Below are positions 51,367 through 61,432 of a stretch of DNA of 64,000 bases, piece after piece. The stretch covers positions 62,001 to 126,000 of the forward strand of contig NZ_JONR01000011.1 in assembly GCF_000711955.1 (NCBI RefSeq). The letters are read 5' to 3'. Source of the DNA: Nevskia soli DSM 19509 (GTDB lineage: Bacteria; Pseudomonadota; Gammaproteobacteria; Nevskiales; Nevskiaceae). The translations under genes were made by a program, and so were the position numbers. Under the pieces are notes generated by a model, which had not been told where the DNA came from, made no database searches, and was given only the letters and a program-made list of their open reading frames with translations. The number at the start of each line of letters is the position of its first letter. Position 1 is the stretch's first letter.

Positions 51367-53415
51367 ATGAACGATACCAATACACTGGAACCGCTGTACG
51401 TCAACACCATCCGCTTCCTCTCGGTGGACATGGTGCAGAAGGCCAACAGCGGCCACCCGGGACTGCCGCTCGGCGCCGCGCCGATGGCCTACACCCTGTG
51501 GACCCGCTGGCTGCGCCACAACCCGCACAACCCGCAGTGGTTCGGCCGCGACCGCTTCGTGCTCTCCGCCGGCCACGGCTCGGCCCTGCTCTACAGCCTC
51601 CTCCACCTGACCGGCTACGACCTGTCGCTGGACGACATCAAGCGATTCCGCCAGTGGGGCAGCAAGGCGCCGGGCCATCCCGAGCGCGGCCATACCCCCG
51701 GCGTGGAGACCACCACCGGGCCGCTGGGCCAGGGCATGGCCAACGCCATCGGCATGGCCATCGCCGAGGCGCACCTCGCCGCGCGCTACAACCGTCCGAA
51801 CCATACCGTCATCGACCACCATACCTACGCCCTGGTCAGCGACGGCGACCTGATGGAAGGCGTGGCCTCGGAGGCCGCTTCCCTGGCCGGCCACCTCAAA
51901 CTGGGCAAGCTGACCTGTCTCTATGACGATAACCAAGTCACCCTGGCTGCCGGCGCCAACATCACTTTCACCGAAGAGCGCGCACGCCGCTTCGAGGCCT
52001 ACGGCTGGCACACGCAGCTGCTGGAAGACGGCAACGACCTCGCCGCCATCGACGCGGCCCTGCACCGGGCACGCGAAGAGACGACACGCCCCTCGCTGAT
52101 CCTGGTGCGTACCCACCTCGGCTATGGCTCACCCAAGCAGGACAGCTTCAAGGCCCACGGCTCGCCGCTGGGCAAGGAAGACGTGCGCCTGACCAAGCAG
52201 AAGCTGGACTGGCCGGTGGAACCCGACTTCTTCATCCCCGCAGCGGCGCTGAGCCACTTCCGTGAAGCGGTCGAGCGCGGCAAGAAGGACGAGGCGGCCT
52301 GGAACAAGCGCCTCGCCGCCTATGCCAAGGCCTTCCCCGAGCTGCATACCGAACTGGAAGCGCGCCGGCGCCACGAACCGCCGCAGGGCTGGGACGCGGA
52401 CATCCCGGTCTTTCCCGCCGACGCCAAGGGCCTGGCTTCGCGCGACGCCGCCGGCAAGGTGATCAACGCCATCGCGCCGAAATTCCCGGCGCTGATCGGC
52501 GGCTCCGCCGACCTCGATCCCTCGACCAAGACCGACCTCAAGGGCCTGGGCGATTTCAACCCGCCCGACCCGGCCGAGAAGACCTGGAGCTACGCCGGCC
52601 GCAACATCCATTTCGGCGTGCGCGAACACGCCATGGGCGCCATCGTCAACGGCCTCGCCGCGCACGGCGGCTTCGTACCTTACGACGCCACCTTCCTGAT
52701 CTTCTCCGACTACATGCGCCCGCCGATCCGGCTCGCCGCGCTGATGCAGCTGCACGTGATCCACGTCTACACCCACGACAGCCTGGCGCTGGGCGAGGAC
52801 GGCCCCACCCACCAGCCGGTGGAGCAACTCGCCGGCCTGCGCTCGGTCCCGAACCTGCTGGTGATCCGCCCCGCCGACGCCAACGAAACCGCCGTGGCCT
52901 GGCGCGTCGCCCTGGAAACGCGCGACCGCCCCGTGGCGCTGATCCTGAGCCGCCAGGAACTGCCGACCCTCGACCGCAAGCGCTACGCCGCGGCGGATGG
53001 ATTGCGCCGCGGCGCCTACATCCTCAGCGACGCGCCGAACGGCAAGCCCGATCTGATCCTCATCGCCAGCGGCTCCGAAGTCAGCCTGATCCTGGGCGCC
53101 GCCGAGCAGCTGAAGCAGGAAGGCATCGCCGTGCGCTGCGTATCGATGCCGAGTTGGGAGCTGTTCGAAAACCTGCCCGAGGCCGAGCGCGAAGCCGTGC
53201 TGCCGACCGCCGTCACCGCGCGGCTGGCGGTGGAGCTGGGCGTGCGGCAAGGCTGGGAACGCTACATCGGCGACCGCGGCGACATGCTCGGCGTGGAAAC
53301 CTTCGGCGCCTCGGCCCCGGCCGAGGTGCTGCTGCGCGAATACGGCTTCACCGTCGAACACGTCTGCGCGCGGGCCAAGGGGCTGCTGGCGCTGGCGGCG
53401 GCGGCGTATCGGTAG
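51367..53415 (+). CDS. tkt: Transketolase
   Basis: A 682-residue transketolase. The thiamine-diphosphate motif is seen in [20 protein letters not shown] with later [25 protein letters not shown] and [16 protein letters not shown] are conserved, and [19 protein letters not shown] with [20 protein letters not shown] occur in the Pyr and C-terminal domains. ATG 51367 is favoured because AAGGA lies six bases upstream; ATG 51361 abuts it. The enzyme transfers two-carbon units between sugar phosphates. It is the last plus-strand gene of the locus. Confidence 0.95.
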   Translation: MNDTNTLEPLYVNTIRFLSVDMVQKANSGHPGLPLGAAPMAYTLWTRWLRHNPHNPQWFGRDRFVLSAGHGSALLYSLLHLTGYDLSLDDIKRFRQWGSKAPGHPERGHTPGVETTTGPLGQGMANAIGMAIAEAHLAARYNRPNHTVIDHHTYALVSDGDLMEGVASEAASLAGHLKLGKLTCLYDDNQVTLAAGANITFTEERARRFEAYGWHTQLLEDGNDLAAIDAALHRAREETTRPSLILVRTHLGYGSPKQDSFKAHGSPLGKEDVRLTKQKLDWPVEPDFFIPAAALSHFREAVERGKKDEAAWNKRLAAYAKAFPELHTELEARRRHEPPQGWDADIPVFPADAKGLASRDAAGKVINAIAPKFPALIGGSADLDPSTKTDLKGLGDFNPPDPAEKTWSYAGRNIHFGVREHAMGAIVNGLAAHGGFVPYDATFLIFSDYMRPPIRLAALMQLHVIHVYTHDSLALGEDGPTHQPVEQLAGLRSVPNLLVIRPADANETAVAWRVALETRDRPVALILSRQELPTLDRKRYAAADGLRRGAYILSDAPNGKPDLILIASGSEVSLILGAAEQLKQEGIAVRCVSMPSWELFENLPEAEREAVLPTAVTARLAVELGVRQGWERYIGDRGDMLGVETFGASAPAEVLLREYGFTVEHVCARAKGLLALAAAAYR

Positions 53416-53435
53416 GAAGGAAGCCGGAACAGAAA

Positions 53436-53466
53436 GGCCGCTGACGAAAGCTCTTCGTCAGCGGCC
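53436..53466. terminator. Bidirectional hairpin between tkt and gnd
   Basis: GGCCGCTGACGAA at 53436-53448 pairs perfectly with TTCGTCAGCGGCC at 53454-53466 around a five-base loop. It lies between two convergent genes. It lacks a T-run, so it may act as a Rho-assisted or transcript-stabilising end for both. Confidence 0.6.
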
Positions 53467-53483
53467 CCGGCATCCGGCGACAA

Positions 53484-54389
53484 TTACTCCGACTTGATGG
53501 CGTGCCCGCCGAATTCGTTGCGCATCGCCGACAACAGTTTGTCCGAGAACGATTCCGTGTCGCGCGAACGGAGCCGTTCGATCAGCGACAGCGTGATCAC
53601 CGGCGCCGGTACGTCGAGGGCGATCGCCTCGTCCACCGTCCAGCGCCCCTCGCCCGAATCCACCACGTAGGGCGCAATGCCCTTCATCGCCGGATTCTTG
53701 CCCAGCGCATCGGCGGTCAGGTCCAGCAACCAGGAGCGCACCACGCTGCCGGTGCGCCAGATTTCGGCCACCTGGTGCAGGTCCAGCCCGAACTCCGCCT
53801 TGTGCTTGAGGATGGAGAAGCCCTCGGCATAGGCCTGCATCATGCCGTACTCGATGCCGTTGTGAATCATCTTGGTGTAGTGGCCGGAGCCGGCCGGGCC
53901 GACGCGCCCCCAGCCCTGGTCCTTCGCCGGCGCCAGCGTCTCGAAGATCGGCCGCAGTTTCTCCACCACCGCCTCGTCGCCGCCGACCATCATGCTGTAG
54001 CCTTCGGTCAGCCCCCACACACCGCCGCTGGTGCCGCAGTCGACGTAGGCAATCCGCTTCTCCGCCAGCGCCTTGGCGCGGCGCTGCGTGTCCTTGAAGT
54101 TGGAGTTGCCACCGTCGATCAATGTATCGCCCGGCGCCAGATGCGGCAGCAGGGCCTCGATGGTCTGGTCCACCACCTCGCCGGCGGGGACCATCAGCCA
54201 CAGCACGCGTGGCGCCTTCAGCTTGCCCACCAGCGCATCGAGCGCAGCCACCGGCTCGATGCCCTTGCTCTCGACGTTCTTGCGCACTGCCTGGTCCGGG
54301 TCGTAGCCCACCACGCGATGCTTGCCCTGCACCAGTCGCTGCGCCATGTTGGCGCCCATGCGCCCCAAGCCGATCATGCCGAGTTCCAT
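53484..54389 (-). CDS. gnd: 6-phosphogluconate dehydrogenase, short type
   Basis: A 301-residue decarboxylating 6-phosphogluconate dehydrogenase of the short (about 300-residue) class, against about 470 for the E. coli type. MELGMIGLGRMGANMAQRL is the dinucleotide-binding start. The catalytic block reads GSGHYTKMIHNGIEYGMMQA with the active Lys and Asn. GGAG lies nine bases before the ATG at 54389. Short members often prefer NAD. It supplies ribulose-5-phosphate and CO2 and sits convergent to tkt and 150 bases from ackA. Confidence 0.93.
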   Translation of the reverse strand: MELGMIGLGRMGANMAQRLVQGKHRVVGYDPDQAVRKNVESKGIEPVAALDALVGKLKAPRVLWLMVPAGEVVDQTIEALLPHLAPGDTLIDGGNSNFKDTQRRAKALAEKRIAYVDCGTSGGVWGLTEGYSMMVGGDEAVVEKLRPIFETLAPAKDQGWGRVGPAGSGHYTKMIHNGIEYGMMQAYAEGFSILKHKAEFGLDLHQVAEIWRTGSVVRSWLLDLTADALGKNPAMKGIAPYVVDSGEGRWTVDEAIALDVPAPVITLSLIERLRSRDTESFSDKLLSAMRNEFGGHAIKSE

Positions 54390-54539
54390 GCTTGCTGCTC
54401 CTGATTGGGTGAACGGTGCGCCTGCTGTTCGGGCTCGAAGCCCCGGCGCGATACCAGCTAAGACCGGTGACGAACAGCGTGGTTCAAAGCCTGCACCCAT
54501 CGTTACACAGGGGCAAGCGGCCCGTGTTTCGACCCGCAA

Positions 54540-55727
54540 TCAGGATGATCGCCGACGCAGCAGGGCCCAGGCATGCCGCGCGATCTGTTCGTCCTCCTGC
54601 GAAGGCAACACCCGCACCATGCAGCGCGACGCCGCGGCGCTGAGCGGATCGCCGCCCGTGCGATTGCGGGCGGCATCGATTTCCACGCCGACGCAGGACA
54701 GGCCGCCGCAGATCGCCGCACGCACTGCCGCGTCGTGTTCCCCGATGCCGCCGGTAAAGACCAGCAGATCGATGCCATCCAGCGCGGCCACCATGCCCGC
54801 GATCTGCTTGCGCACCGAATAGCAGAACAGGTCGATGGCCAGCCGCGCATCCGCGTTCGACACCGCCGCTTCGTGCAGCCGGCGCATATCGCTGCCGACG
54901 CCGGAGATGCCCAACAGGCCGGAGCGGCGATCGACCAGGTCCTCCAGCATGCCGGCATCGAGCTTCTTTTCGCGCGCGAGGTAAATCAGCACCCCGGGGT
55001 CGAGATCGCCGCTGCGTGTGCCCATGACCACCCCGCCGCTCGGCGTCATGCCCATGCTGGTATCGACGGACCGGCCATTGCGGACCGCGCTGATACTGGC
55101 GCCGTTGCCCAGGTGGGCGATCACCAGCCGCTCGGGCAGCGCGTCCACCAGCTGGCGCACGATCGACTCGCAGGACAAGCCGTGAAAGCCATAGCGCTGC
55201 ACGCCTTCGGCCCGCAGCGCCTTCGGCAGCGGCAGGACGCGGGCCACATCCGGCAACTCGGCGTGGAACACCGTGTCGAAACACGCCACCTGCGGCACGC
55301 CGGGAAAGTGCTGCTGCGCAAAGCGGATGACCTTGAGCGCCGGCGGCACGTGCAGCGGCGCAAAGGCGGTAGCCGCTTCAAGCTGTTTGAGGACAGCATC
55401 GTCGATGACGCAGTGCAGCCGCAGCTCCGGGCCGCCATGCACCACCCGATGCCCGATCACCTCCGGCGCCGGCGCCTTCCTGTCGGCAAGCAACTGGCCG
55501 ATCCGCTTGATCGCGTCCTGCTGGCTGGGGATGGATGCCGTTTCGGCCAGCAATTCCCTCCCCTGTGAATCCTGTGCGCGGAATTTGCCCGGGCCGTCGC
55601 CGATCGACTCGGCCTCGCCGTCGAGCAGCAGTTCGGCCTTTTCCGCGCCGACGCGGTACAAACCGAACTTGAGCGAAGACGAGCCGCTGTTCAGCGCCAG
55701 TACGTGAGCCGCGGCGGCATGCGTCAT
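54540..55727 (-). CDS. ackA: Acetate kinase
   Basis: A 395-residue acetate kinase. ALNSGSSSLKFGLYRV (residues 10-25) is the phosphate-binding start, and HRVVHGGPELR, RYGFHGLSCESIV and VIAHLGNGASISAV are the conserved active-site blocks. It uses acetyl-phosphate and ADP to give acetate and ATP. The start at 55727 is two bases after the stop of the phosphoketolase gene, so they are an operon. This supplies the energy-yielding end of the phosphoketolase route. Confidence 0.95.
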   Translation of the reverse strand: MTHAAAAHVLALNSGSSSLKFGLYRVGAEKAELLLDGEAESIGDGPGKFRAQDSQGRELLAETASIPSQQDAIKRIGQLLADRKAPAPEVIGHRVVHGGPELRLHCVIDDAVLKQLEAATAFAPLHVPPALKVIRFAQQHFPGVPQVACFDTVFHAELPDVARVLPLPKALRAEGVQRYGFHGLSCESIVRQLVDALPERLVIAHLGNGASISAVRNGRSVDTSMGMTPSGGVVMGTRSGDLDPGVLIYLAREKKLDAGMLEDLVDRRSGLLGISGVGSDMRRLHEAAVSNADARLAIDLFCYSVRKQIAGMVAALDGIDLLVFTGGIGEHDAAVRAAICGGLSCVGVEIDAARNRTGGDPLSAAASRCMVRVLPSQEDEQIARHAWALLRRRSS

Positions 55728-55729
55728 GA

Positions 55730-58099
55730 CTACTTCGCCCGCGGGATCCAGCGCCAGTCGCGAACCTCCGGCATGTCCTCGCCATGTTCGCTGATATAGA
55801 GCCGATGGCGCTGGATGGTTTCCCAGTACCGCGCCTCCGCCTTTTTCACCTGGTCCGCCAAGCGCGGGATGCGCCGGATGGCATCGAAGGCAAGCTGGTA
55901 GCGGTCGAGGTTGTTCAGCACCACCATGTCGAACGGCGTGGTGGTGGTGCCCTCCTCCTTGTAGCCGCGCACGTGGATGTTGTCGTGATTGTTCCGCCGG
56001 TAGGTCAGCTTGTGGACGATCGGCGGATAGCCGTGGTAGGCGAAGATCACCGGCTTGTCGGCGGTGAACAGCGCGTCGAAATCCCGCGCCTCCAGTCCAT
56101 GCGGATGCTCGGACTGCGGCTGCAGCACCATCAGGTCCACCACGTTGACCACGCGGATGCGGATGTCCGGAACATATGTGCGCAGCAGGGTCACCGCGGC
56201 CAGCGTCTCCAGCGTCGGCACATCGCCGGCGCAGGCCATCACCACGTCCGGCTCGCCCTCGTCGCTGGCCCAGTGCCAGATGCCGGCACCGACCGAGCAG
56301 TGGCGAACCGCCGCATCCATGTCCAGCCACTGCCATTCCGGCTGCTTGCCGGCGACGATGACGTTGATGTAGTTGCGGCTGCGCAGGCAGTGATCTGCCA
56401 CCGACAGCAGGCAGTTCGCATCCGGCGGCAGGTAGATGCGCACCAGGTCGGCCTTCTTGTTGGCGACATGGTCGATGAAGCCCGGATCCTGGTGCGAGAA
56501 GCCGTTGTGATCCTGCCGCCACACATGCGAAGTGAGCAGGTAGTTGAGCGAGGCGATGGGCTTGCGCCAGGGGATGTCGCGGGTCACCTTCAGCCATTTC
56601 GCATGCTGGTTGAGCATCGAATCGATGATGTGGATGAAGGCTTCGTAACACGAGAACAGGCCGTGGCGCCCGGTGAGCAGGTAGCCCTCCAGCCAACCCT
56701 CGCACAGGTGCTCGCTCAGCACCTCCATGACGCGGCCGTCGGTGCTGAGGTCGACGTCGACCTCCTCGACCTCCGCCATCCATTCCTTGCCGGTGACTTC
56801 GAACACCGCCTCCAGCCGGTTGGACGCCGTCTCGTCCGGCCCGAACAGCCGGAAATTCCGCGATTCCTGGTTCAGCTTCATCACATCGCGCAGGAAGCCG
56901 CCCAGCACCCGCGTCGATTCCGCCTCGACGCTGCCGGGTGTGGCTACCGCCACGGCGTAATCATGGAAATGCGGCATCGCCAGCGGTTGCAGCAACTCGC
57001 CGCCATTGGCATGCGGATTGGAGCCCATGCGCCGGTGGCCGGTCGGCGCCAGCGCGGCGAACTCCTCGTGGAACTTGCCGTGCGCGTCGAACAGCTCTTC
57101 CGGCTTGTAGCTGCGCATCCATTGCTCGAGCTGCTGCAAGTGTCCCGGCTTCTTGAAATCCGTCAGCGGCACCTGGTGCGCGCGCCAGGTGCCTTCCACC
57201 GGCTTGCCGTCGACCACTTTCGGCCCTGTCCATCCCTTGGGGGTGCGCAGCACGATCATCGGCCAGCGCGGACGCAGCACATCCCTCGCATCGTCCTGCG
57301 CGCGCGCGGCGGCCTGTATCTCACGGATCCGCGCCAGGATCGTATCCAGCGTCCCGGCCAGGCTCTGGTGCACGCGTTCGGGATCGGCGCCCTCGACGAA
57401 ATACGGATCGTAGCCGTAGCCGCGCATCAGATCGGTCAGCTCCTCGCGGCCGATGCGCGCCAGCAGGGTCGGGTTGGCGATCTTGAAACCATTGAGATGC
57501 AGGATCGGCAACACCGCGCCATCACGCGCCGGGTTGAGGAACTTGTTGGAATGCCAGCTGGCGGCCAAGGCACCGGTCTCCGCCTCGCCATCACCGACCA
57601 CGCAGGCCACGATCAGCTCCGGATTGTCGAACGCCGCGCCATAGGCATGCGCCAGCGAATAGCCCAGCTCCCCGCCCTCATGGATCGAGCCCGGCGTTTC
57701 CGGCGCCACGTGGCTGGGAATGCCGTAGGGCCAGGAGAATTGGCGGAACAACCGGCGCAACCCGCTGCGGCTGCGCTCGATCGCGGGGTAACGCTCCGTG
57801 TACGAGCCCTCCAGGTAGGTCTGCGCCACCAGGCCCGGGCCGCCGTGACCAGGACCGGCGACATAGATCATGTTCAGATCATGATCCTTGATCAGCCGGT
57901 TGAGATGTACATAAAGCAGATTCAGGCCAGGCGTGGTGCCCCAATGCCCCAGCAGGCGCGGCTTGATGTGCTCCAGCTTGAGCGGCTCTTCGAGCAGGGG
58001 GTTGTCCCGCAGGTAGATCTGGCCGATCGACAGATAATTCGCCGCACGCCAATAGGCATGGATCTTCCGCAGGAGATCGGGCGACAGGGCATTGGACAT
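55730..58099 (-). CDS. xfp: Phosphoketolase (xylulose-5-P/fructose-6-P)
   Basis: A 789-residue thiamine-diphosphate-dependent phosphoketolase. [55 protein letters not shown] and [16 protein letters not shown] are hallmarks; the last is the ThDP-binding motif. [18 protein letters not shown] marks the C-terminal domain. It cleaves xylulose-5-phosphate, and often fructose-6-phosphate, with phosphate to acetyl-phosphate plus glyceraldehyde-3-phosphate or erythrose-4-phosphate. GGAG precedes the ATG at 58099. It is followed directly by ackA. Confidence 0.96.
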   Translation of the reverse strand: MSNALSPDLLRKIHAYWRAANYLSIGQIYLRDNPLLEEPLKLEHIKPRLLGHWGTTPGLNLLYVHLNRLIKDHDLNMIYVAGPGHGGPGLVAQTYLEGSYTERYPAIERSRSGLRRLFRQFSWPYGIPSHVAPETPGSIHEGGELGYSLAHAYGAAFDNPELIVACVVGDGEAETGALAASWHSNKFLNPARDGAVLPILHLNGFKIANPTLLARIGREELTDLMRGYGYDPYFVEGADPERVHQSLAGTLDTILARIREIQAAARAQDDARDVLRPRWPMIVLRTPKGWTGPKVVDGKPVEGTWRAHQVPLTDFKKPGHLQQLEQWMRSYKPEELFDAHGKFHEEFAALAPTGHRRMGSNPHANGGELLQPLAMPHFHDYAVAVATPGSVEAESTRVLGGFLRDVMKLNQESRNFRLFGPDETASNRLEAVFEVTGKEWMAEVEEVDVDLSTDGRVMEVLSEHLCEGWLEGYLLTGRHGLFSCYEAFIHIIDSMLNQHAKWLKVTRDIPWRKPIASLNYLLTSHVWRQDHNGFSHQDPGFIDHVANKKADLVRIYLPPDANCLLSVADHCLRSRNYINVIVAGKQPEWQWLDMDAAVRHCSVGAGIWHWASDEGEPDVVMACAGDVPTLETLAAVTLLRTYVPDIRIRVVNVVDLMVLQPQSEHPHGLEARDFDALFTADKPVIFAYHGYPPIVHKLTYRRNNHDNIHVRGYKEEGTTTTPFDMVVLNNLDRYQLAFDAIRRIPRLADQVKKAEARYWETIQRHRLYISEHGEDMPEVRDWRWIPRAK

Positions 58100-58193
58100 C
58101 GGGGTCTCCGGACACTGCTGGGCCTAATCAGGCAACCGTAGGCACGATAAGTTTCTCCGGCATCGGAGTGGATTCGCGCCTCCTAGCGTAAAC

Positions 58194-58222
58194 CAAAAAA
58201 AGCCGCACCTCACGGTGCGGCT
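58194..58222 (-). terminator. Intrinsic terminator of the BON-domain gene
   Basis: On the minus strand AGCCGCACC pairs with GGTGCGGCT, ending in a run of T residues. Upstream in the transcript are GATCA/TGATC at 58225-58238 and GCCGGCCA/TGGCCGGC at 58244-58263. Order and spacing match the module at 35512-35580, and two of the three stems are identical in sequence. Confidence 0.85.
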
Positions 58223-58271
58223 GCGATCATCCTTGATCGATACGCCGGCCATTCCTGGCCGGCAGACCGGA

Positions 58272-58892
58272 TCAGGTGCTGCCGACGACCAGAGCGGACG
58301 TATTCACGCTCTTGACGCCGTTCACCTGCGAAGCGAGATCCTTGACATGGTCGATCGCATCCTGATTGCCCAGGCTGCCTTTCAGCACCACCACTCCGTG
58401 CACGGTTTTCACGCCCACTTTGAAACCCTTGCTGACGCTGTCCGCCAGGATCTCGGACTTCACCTTGGTGGTGATCCAGCTGTCGGACACGGCTTTCCTG
58501 GTAGCGGTCGCCGCCTTGTCCATCTTGCCGGCGGCAACATCGGCCGTGGAAGGCGCCTTGAGCTGGTCGTCGACGCTCTTCACGCCGCTGACACCGCGGG
58601 CGATGCTTTCGGCGGCGGACTTGGCGGCCGTGCTGGCCGCGGTGCCCGTCAGGGTGACCACGCCGTTGGTGGTGGTGACGCTGATGTCCGACTTCTTCAG
58701 ACGGCCATCGTCGATGAACTGCGACTTCACCTTGGTGGTGATCACCGAGTCGGTCGCCACGGCGCCGATGCCGTCGCTATGCGGCTGCGGGGCGTCGGAG
58801 GTGTCGGCGTAGACGGCGGCGTTGAGGCCGAGCGCGAGGCCGGCCGCAATCAGGGTTTTGCAGAAGATGGAACGAAACATGGGGGTATTCAT
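58272..58892 (-). CDS. Periplasmic protein with two BON domains (OsmY-like)
   Basis: A 206-residue exported protein. The signal peptide (LIAAGLALGLNAAVYA) is followed by two BON domains, at about residues 45-115 (SVITTKVKSQFIDDGRL and VTTTNGVVTLTGTAAS) and 130-205 (SWITTKVKSEILADS and VKTVHGVVVLKGSLG). Such OsmY-like proteins bind membranes and support envelope stability under osmotic stress. GGAG precedes the ATG at 58892. Its terminator closely resembles that of the SYLF gene, which may indicate common post-transcriptional features. Confidence 0.88.
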   Translation of the reverse strand: MNTPMFRSIFCKTLIAAGLALGLNAAVYADTSDAPQPHSDGIGAVATDSVITTKVKSQFIDDGRLKKSDISVTTTNGVVTLTGTAASTAAKSAAESIARGVSGVKSVDDQLKAPSTADVAAGKMDKAATATRKAVSDSWITTKVKSEILADSVSKGFKVGVKTVHGVVVLKGSLGNQDAIDHVKDLASQVNGVKSVNTSALVVGST

Positions 58893-58956
58893 GGTGCTTC
58901 TCCGCTGGGCCACGAGGGGCCTGGTATTGAATCCGGATAAATGATGGATCGCCGTA

Positions 58957-59781
58957 TTACCGCGGCGGATCCTGGATCACCACTTCGACGCGGCGATTGG
59001 CCTGGCGGCCCGCATCCGTGGTGTTGTCCGCTACCGGCGAGTCGTAGCCTTCACCGATCGCGGTCACGCGGTTGCTGGCGACACCGCGCCCGGTCAGGTA
59101 CATGGCAACCGAATCGGCGCGCTTCTGCGACAGCGCCTGGTTCAGGCTCTGGCCGCCGCGATTGTCGGTATGGCCTTCGATGCGGACGGTGCGCTCCGGC
59201 GACTGGCCTAGGAACGCCACCAGCCGGTCGAGATTGGCGACGCTGCCAGCCTTGAGATCGGCGCGGCCGGTGGAGAACAGCACGTCGCCCAGGGTCAGCA
59301 CCATGCCGCGATCGGTCTTCTTCGCCTGCATCGCCGCCAGCTGCGCCTGCAGTTCGTCGTTCTTCTGCTTCTGCGCCTCGGTCTGCGCCTTGGCGTTATC
59401 CGCTTCGCGGGTGCGCGCATCGAGCTGGATCTTACCGTTCTGCTCGCTCAGCATCTTGCGCTGATCCTCGGCGAACTTGGTCTGGGCCTGGGCCCGGGCG
59501 ATCCGTACGCTGTGATCGGCCATGTAGACCAGATGCGTCTCCACCGCCGGATCGGTCTGCGGCTGCTCCGCCGCCTGCACCGCCGTGTCGGCGTCATGGA
59601 TGGCCAGCGGGGCGAGATTCGCCAGGCGCGGGTCGGATTGCAGTTCGGTCAGGTCGGCACGCGCCTTGGCGGCGCCCGGATCCTTGACCACATCGGCCGC
59701 GCAGGCGGCCAGCAGCAGTCCGGCGGTGCCGATTGAGGCGCCGGACAGGGTGGCCCGGATGACGCTGGTGATCTTGTTCAT
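58957..59781 (-). CDS. OmpA-family lipoprotein with DUF4398-like N-terminal part
   Basis: A 274-residue outer-membrane lipoprotein. The lipobox LAAC (Cys near residue 27) is followed by a long helical DUF4398-like region with coiled-coil features (ARTREADNAKAQTEAQKQKN), then an OmpA peptidoglycan-binding domain: LFSTGRADLKAG, RIEGHTDNRGG, ANRRVEVVI. GGGGAG lies seven bases before ATG 59781. It forms a two-gene set with the smaller DUF4398 lipoprotein immediately upstream and probably links the outer membrane to the cell wall. Confidence 0.92.
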   Translation of the reverse strand: MNKITSVIRATLSGASIGTAGLLLAACAADVVKDPGAAKARADLTELQSDPRLANLAPLAIHDADTAVQAAEQPQTDPAVETHLVYMADHSVRIARAQAQTKFAEDQRKMLSEQNGKIQLDARTREADNAKAQTEAQKQKNDELQAQLAAMQAKKTDRGMVLTLGDVLFSTGRADLKAGSVANLDRLVAFLGQSPERTVRIEGHTDNRGGQSLNQALSQKRADSVAMYLTGRGVASNRVTAIGEGYDSPVADNTTDAGRQANRRVEVVIQDPPR

Positions 59782-59783
59782 GC

Positions 59784-60170
59784 TCAACTCCCCGAACCGC
59801 GTTGTGTTTCCTGACGCAAGGTATTGCTGTTCTTCTGCAGCTCCTGGTTGACCGCCTCGGCCTTGGCCAGGCGCGAGCGCGACGAAGCCAGCTGGGCATC
59901 GACACGGGCCTCATCGGCAAGCTGCCGCGCCTGCGCCATGCTCGGCTCATCGCCCTTCGCCACATCGGCGCGCGCCGCGGTGAGCTTTTCATGCGCGGTG
60001 CGCATTTCCAGCGGCGCCGCATCGGCGGCGTGATCGTTGTCCGCGTCGGTGATGGCGATTTCAGCCGCCTGCATGGCGTCGGAAGGAGGCTGCGGCGCGG
60101 CGGCGCAGGCAGCCAGCGCGAGCGCTCCTCCGGCGAGCAGGAAGCGGTGCAAATGGATGCCTGTTTTCAT
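59784..60170 (-). CDS. DUF4398-domain lipoprotein
   Basis: A 128-residue lipoprotein. The lipobox LAAC lies at about residues 18-21 (ALALAAC). The mature part is alpha-helical with AAEIAITDADNDHAADAAPL and EARVDAQLASSRSRLAKAEA, typical of DUF4398. It ends two bases before the start of the OmpA-type gene, which carries a related helical region. The two probably work together at the outer membrane. Confidence 0.88.
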   Translation of the reverse strand: MKTGIHLHRFLLAGGALALAACAAAPQPPSDAMQAAEIAITDADNDHAADAAPLEMRTAHEKLTAARADVAKGDEPSMAQARQLADEARVDAQLASSRSRLAKAEAVNQELQKNSNTLRQETQRGSGS

Positions 60171-60309
60171 ATGGTGACCTTTGAACTGATTGGCGAACCT
60201 GGGCGGCGAAACCGCACCGGGCCGCTGCGGGTTTCTCGTAGCGCAAGGTTTACGCGAATGGCATGTCCGGGTCCGTCTGTCAGCGCACATAGGCTGCCGG
60301 CGGCCACGG

Positions 60310-60456
60310 TTAGAGCCTTCTGCCCTGGATGACGCGGATCAGCACGACGATGATGGCGATCACCAGCAACACATGGATGAAGCCGCCCATCGAAAAGGAA
60401 GTCAGCATTCCCAGGGCCCAGAGAATGATCAGGATGACGGCGATTGTTTCGAGCAT
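60310..60456 (-). CDS. lmo0937-type small membrane protein
   Basis: A 48-residue protein of two membrane helices: MLETIAVILIILWALGMLTS and the segment GGFIHVLLVIAIIVVLIRVI, followed by a QGRRL tail. This is the usual lmo0937-type small membrane protein. It is too short to be safe by length alone, but GGAGA seven bases before the ATG and the clear family resemblance support it. The function is unknown; related genes are often stress-induced. Confidence 0.85.
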   Translation of the reverse strand: MLETIAVILIILWALGMLTSFSMGGFIHVLLVIAIIVVLIRVIQGRRL

Positions 60457-60638
60457 GGGATGTCTCCGGTGGTTGTGCGGCAACGCGCTGCAATCTCTTG
60501 GCTTGGATGCGGCGGCGCATCTTTCCATGCCGGGATCGCCTTCATCCGTGCGCAATCGAACACAGCGGACGCCGGATTGGACTATGCTAAGCCGAACGGA
60601 ATCTCATACCCGTCGCTCTCGCGCGAATGGTGGCCGCC

Positions 60639-61367
60639 ATGTCCGAAACTCCCAGACCGCAACAAAACCACCTCCTGGCCGCCCTGCCGGCCGAAGTGAT
60701 GGCGCGCCTGCTGCCGCACCTGGAACTGGTGTCGCTGCCCCTGGGCAAGGTGCTGTACGAATCCGGCGATACCCTGCGCCACGTCTACTTCCCCACCGAC
60801 TGCATCGTTTCCATGCTCTATGTCATGGAAAACGGCGCGTCGGCGGAAATCTCGGTGGTCGGCAACGAGGGCCTGATCGGCGTGGCCCTGTTCATGGGCG
60901 GCGAAACCACCCCCAGCCGCGCCGTGGTGCAAAGCGCCGGCCATGCCTACCAGATGCTGGGCCAGCGGCTCAAGGACGAATTCAACCGCCACGGCGAGTT
61001 GCTGCTGCTGATGCTGCGCTACACCCAGTCCCTGATCACCCAGATGGCGCAGACGGCCGTGTGCAACCGGCACCATTCCATCGATCAGCAGCTATGCCGC
61101 TGGCTGCTGCTCTCGCTCGACCGCCTGCAGGACAACCACCTGGTCATGACGCAGGAACTGATCGCCAATATGCTCGGCGTGCGCCGCGAAGGCGTCACCG
61201 ACGCCGCCGGCAAGCTGCAGAAGCTCGGCGTGATCGAATACAGCCGCGGCAAGATCACCGTGCTCGACCGCCCCAAGCTGGAGCAGCTGAGCTGTGAGTG
61301 CTACGCCGTGGTCAAGAAGGAAACCGACCGCCTGCTGCACTACGTTCCAGCCCGAACCCGAGCTTGA
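60639..61367 (+). CDS. Crp/Fnr-family transcription regulator
   Basis: A 242-residue Crp/Fnr-type regulator. The N-terminal beta-roll shows LGKVLYESGDTLRHVYFPTD, SVVGNEGLIGVALFMGGET and VVQSAGHAYQM. The C-terminal winged helix is MTQELIANMLGVRREGVTDA with LGVIEYSRGKITVLDR. It lacks the iron-sulfur cysteines of FNR and obvious cyclic-nucleotide-binding residues, so its signal is unknown. No convincing ribosome binding site was seen; ATG 60627 is an alternative start. A paralogue starts near 63656. Neighbouring envelope genes are candidate targets. Confidence 0.85.
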   Translation: MSETPRPQQNHLLAALPAEVMARLLPHLELVSLPLGKVLYESGDTLRHVYFPTDCIVSMLYVMENGASAEISVVGNEGLIGVALFMGGETTPSRAVVQSAGHAYQMLGQRLKDEFNRHGELLLLMLRYTQSLITQMAQTAVCNRHHSIDQQLCRWLLLSLDRLQDNHLVMTQELIANMLGVRREGVTDAAGKLQKLGVIEYSRGKITVLDRPKLEQLSCECYAVVKKETDRLLHYVPARTRA

Positions 61368-61432
61368 CCAGGGGGCCGTGCACCGGCAAGTACCGATCGG
61401 GAATCTGGCCGCTCAGCCGGTATCCGGTGGCT

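Noticed and set aside
55784..58141. A 785-residue plus-strand open frame opposite the phosphoketolase
   Set aside because: The phosphoketolase reading is beyond doubt, and the plus-strand product has no recognisable motif.
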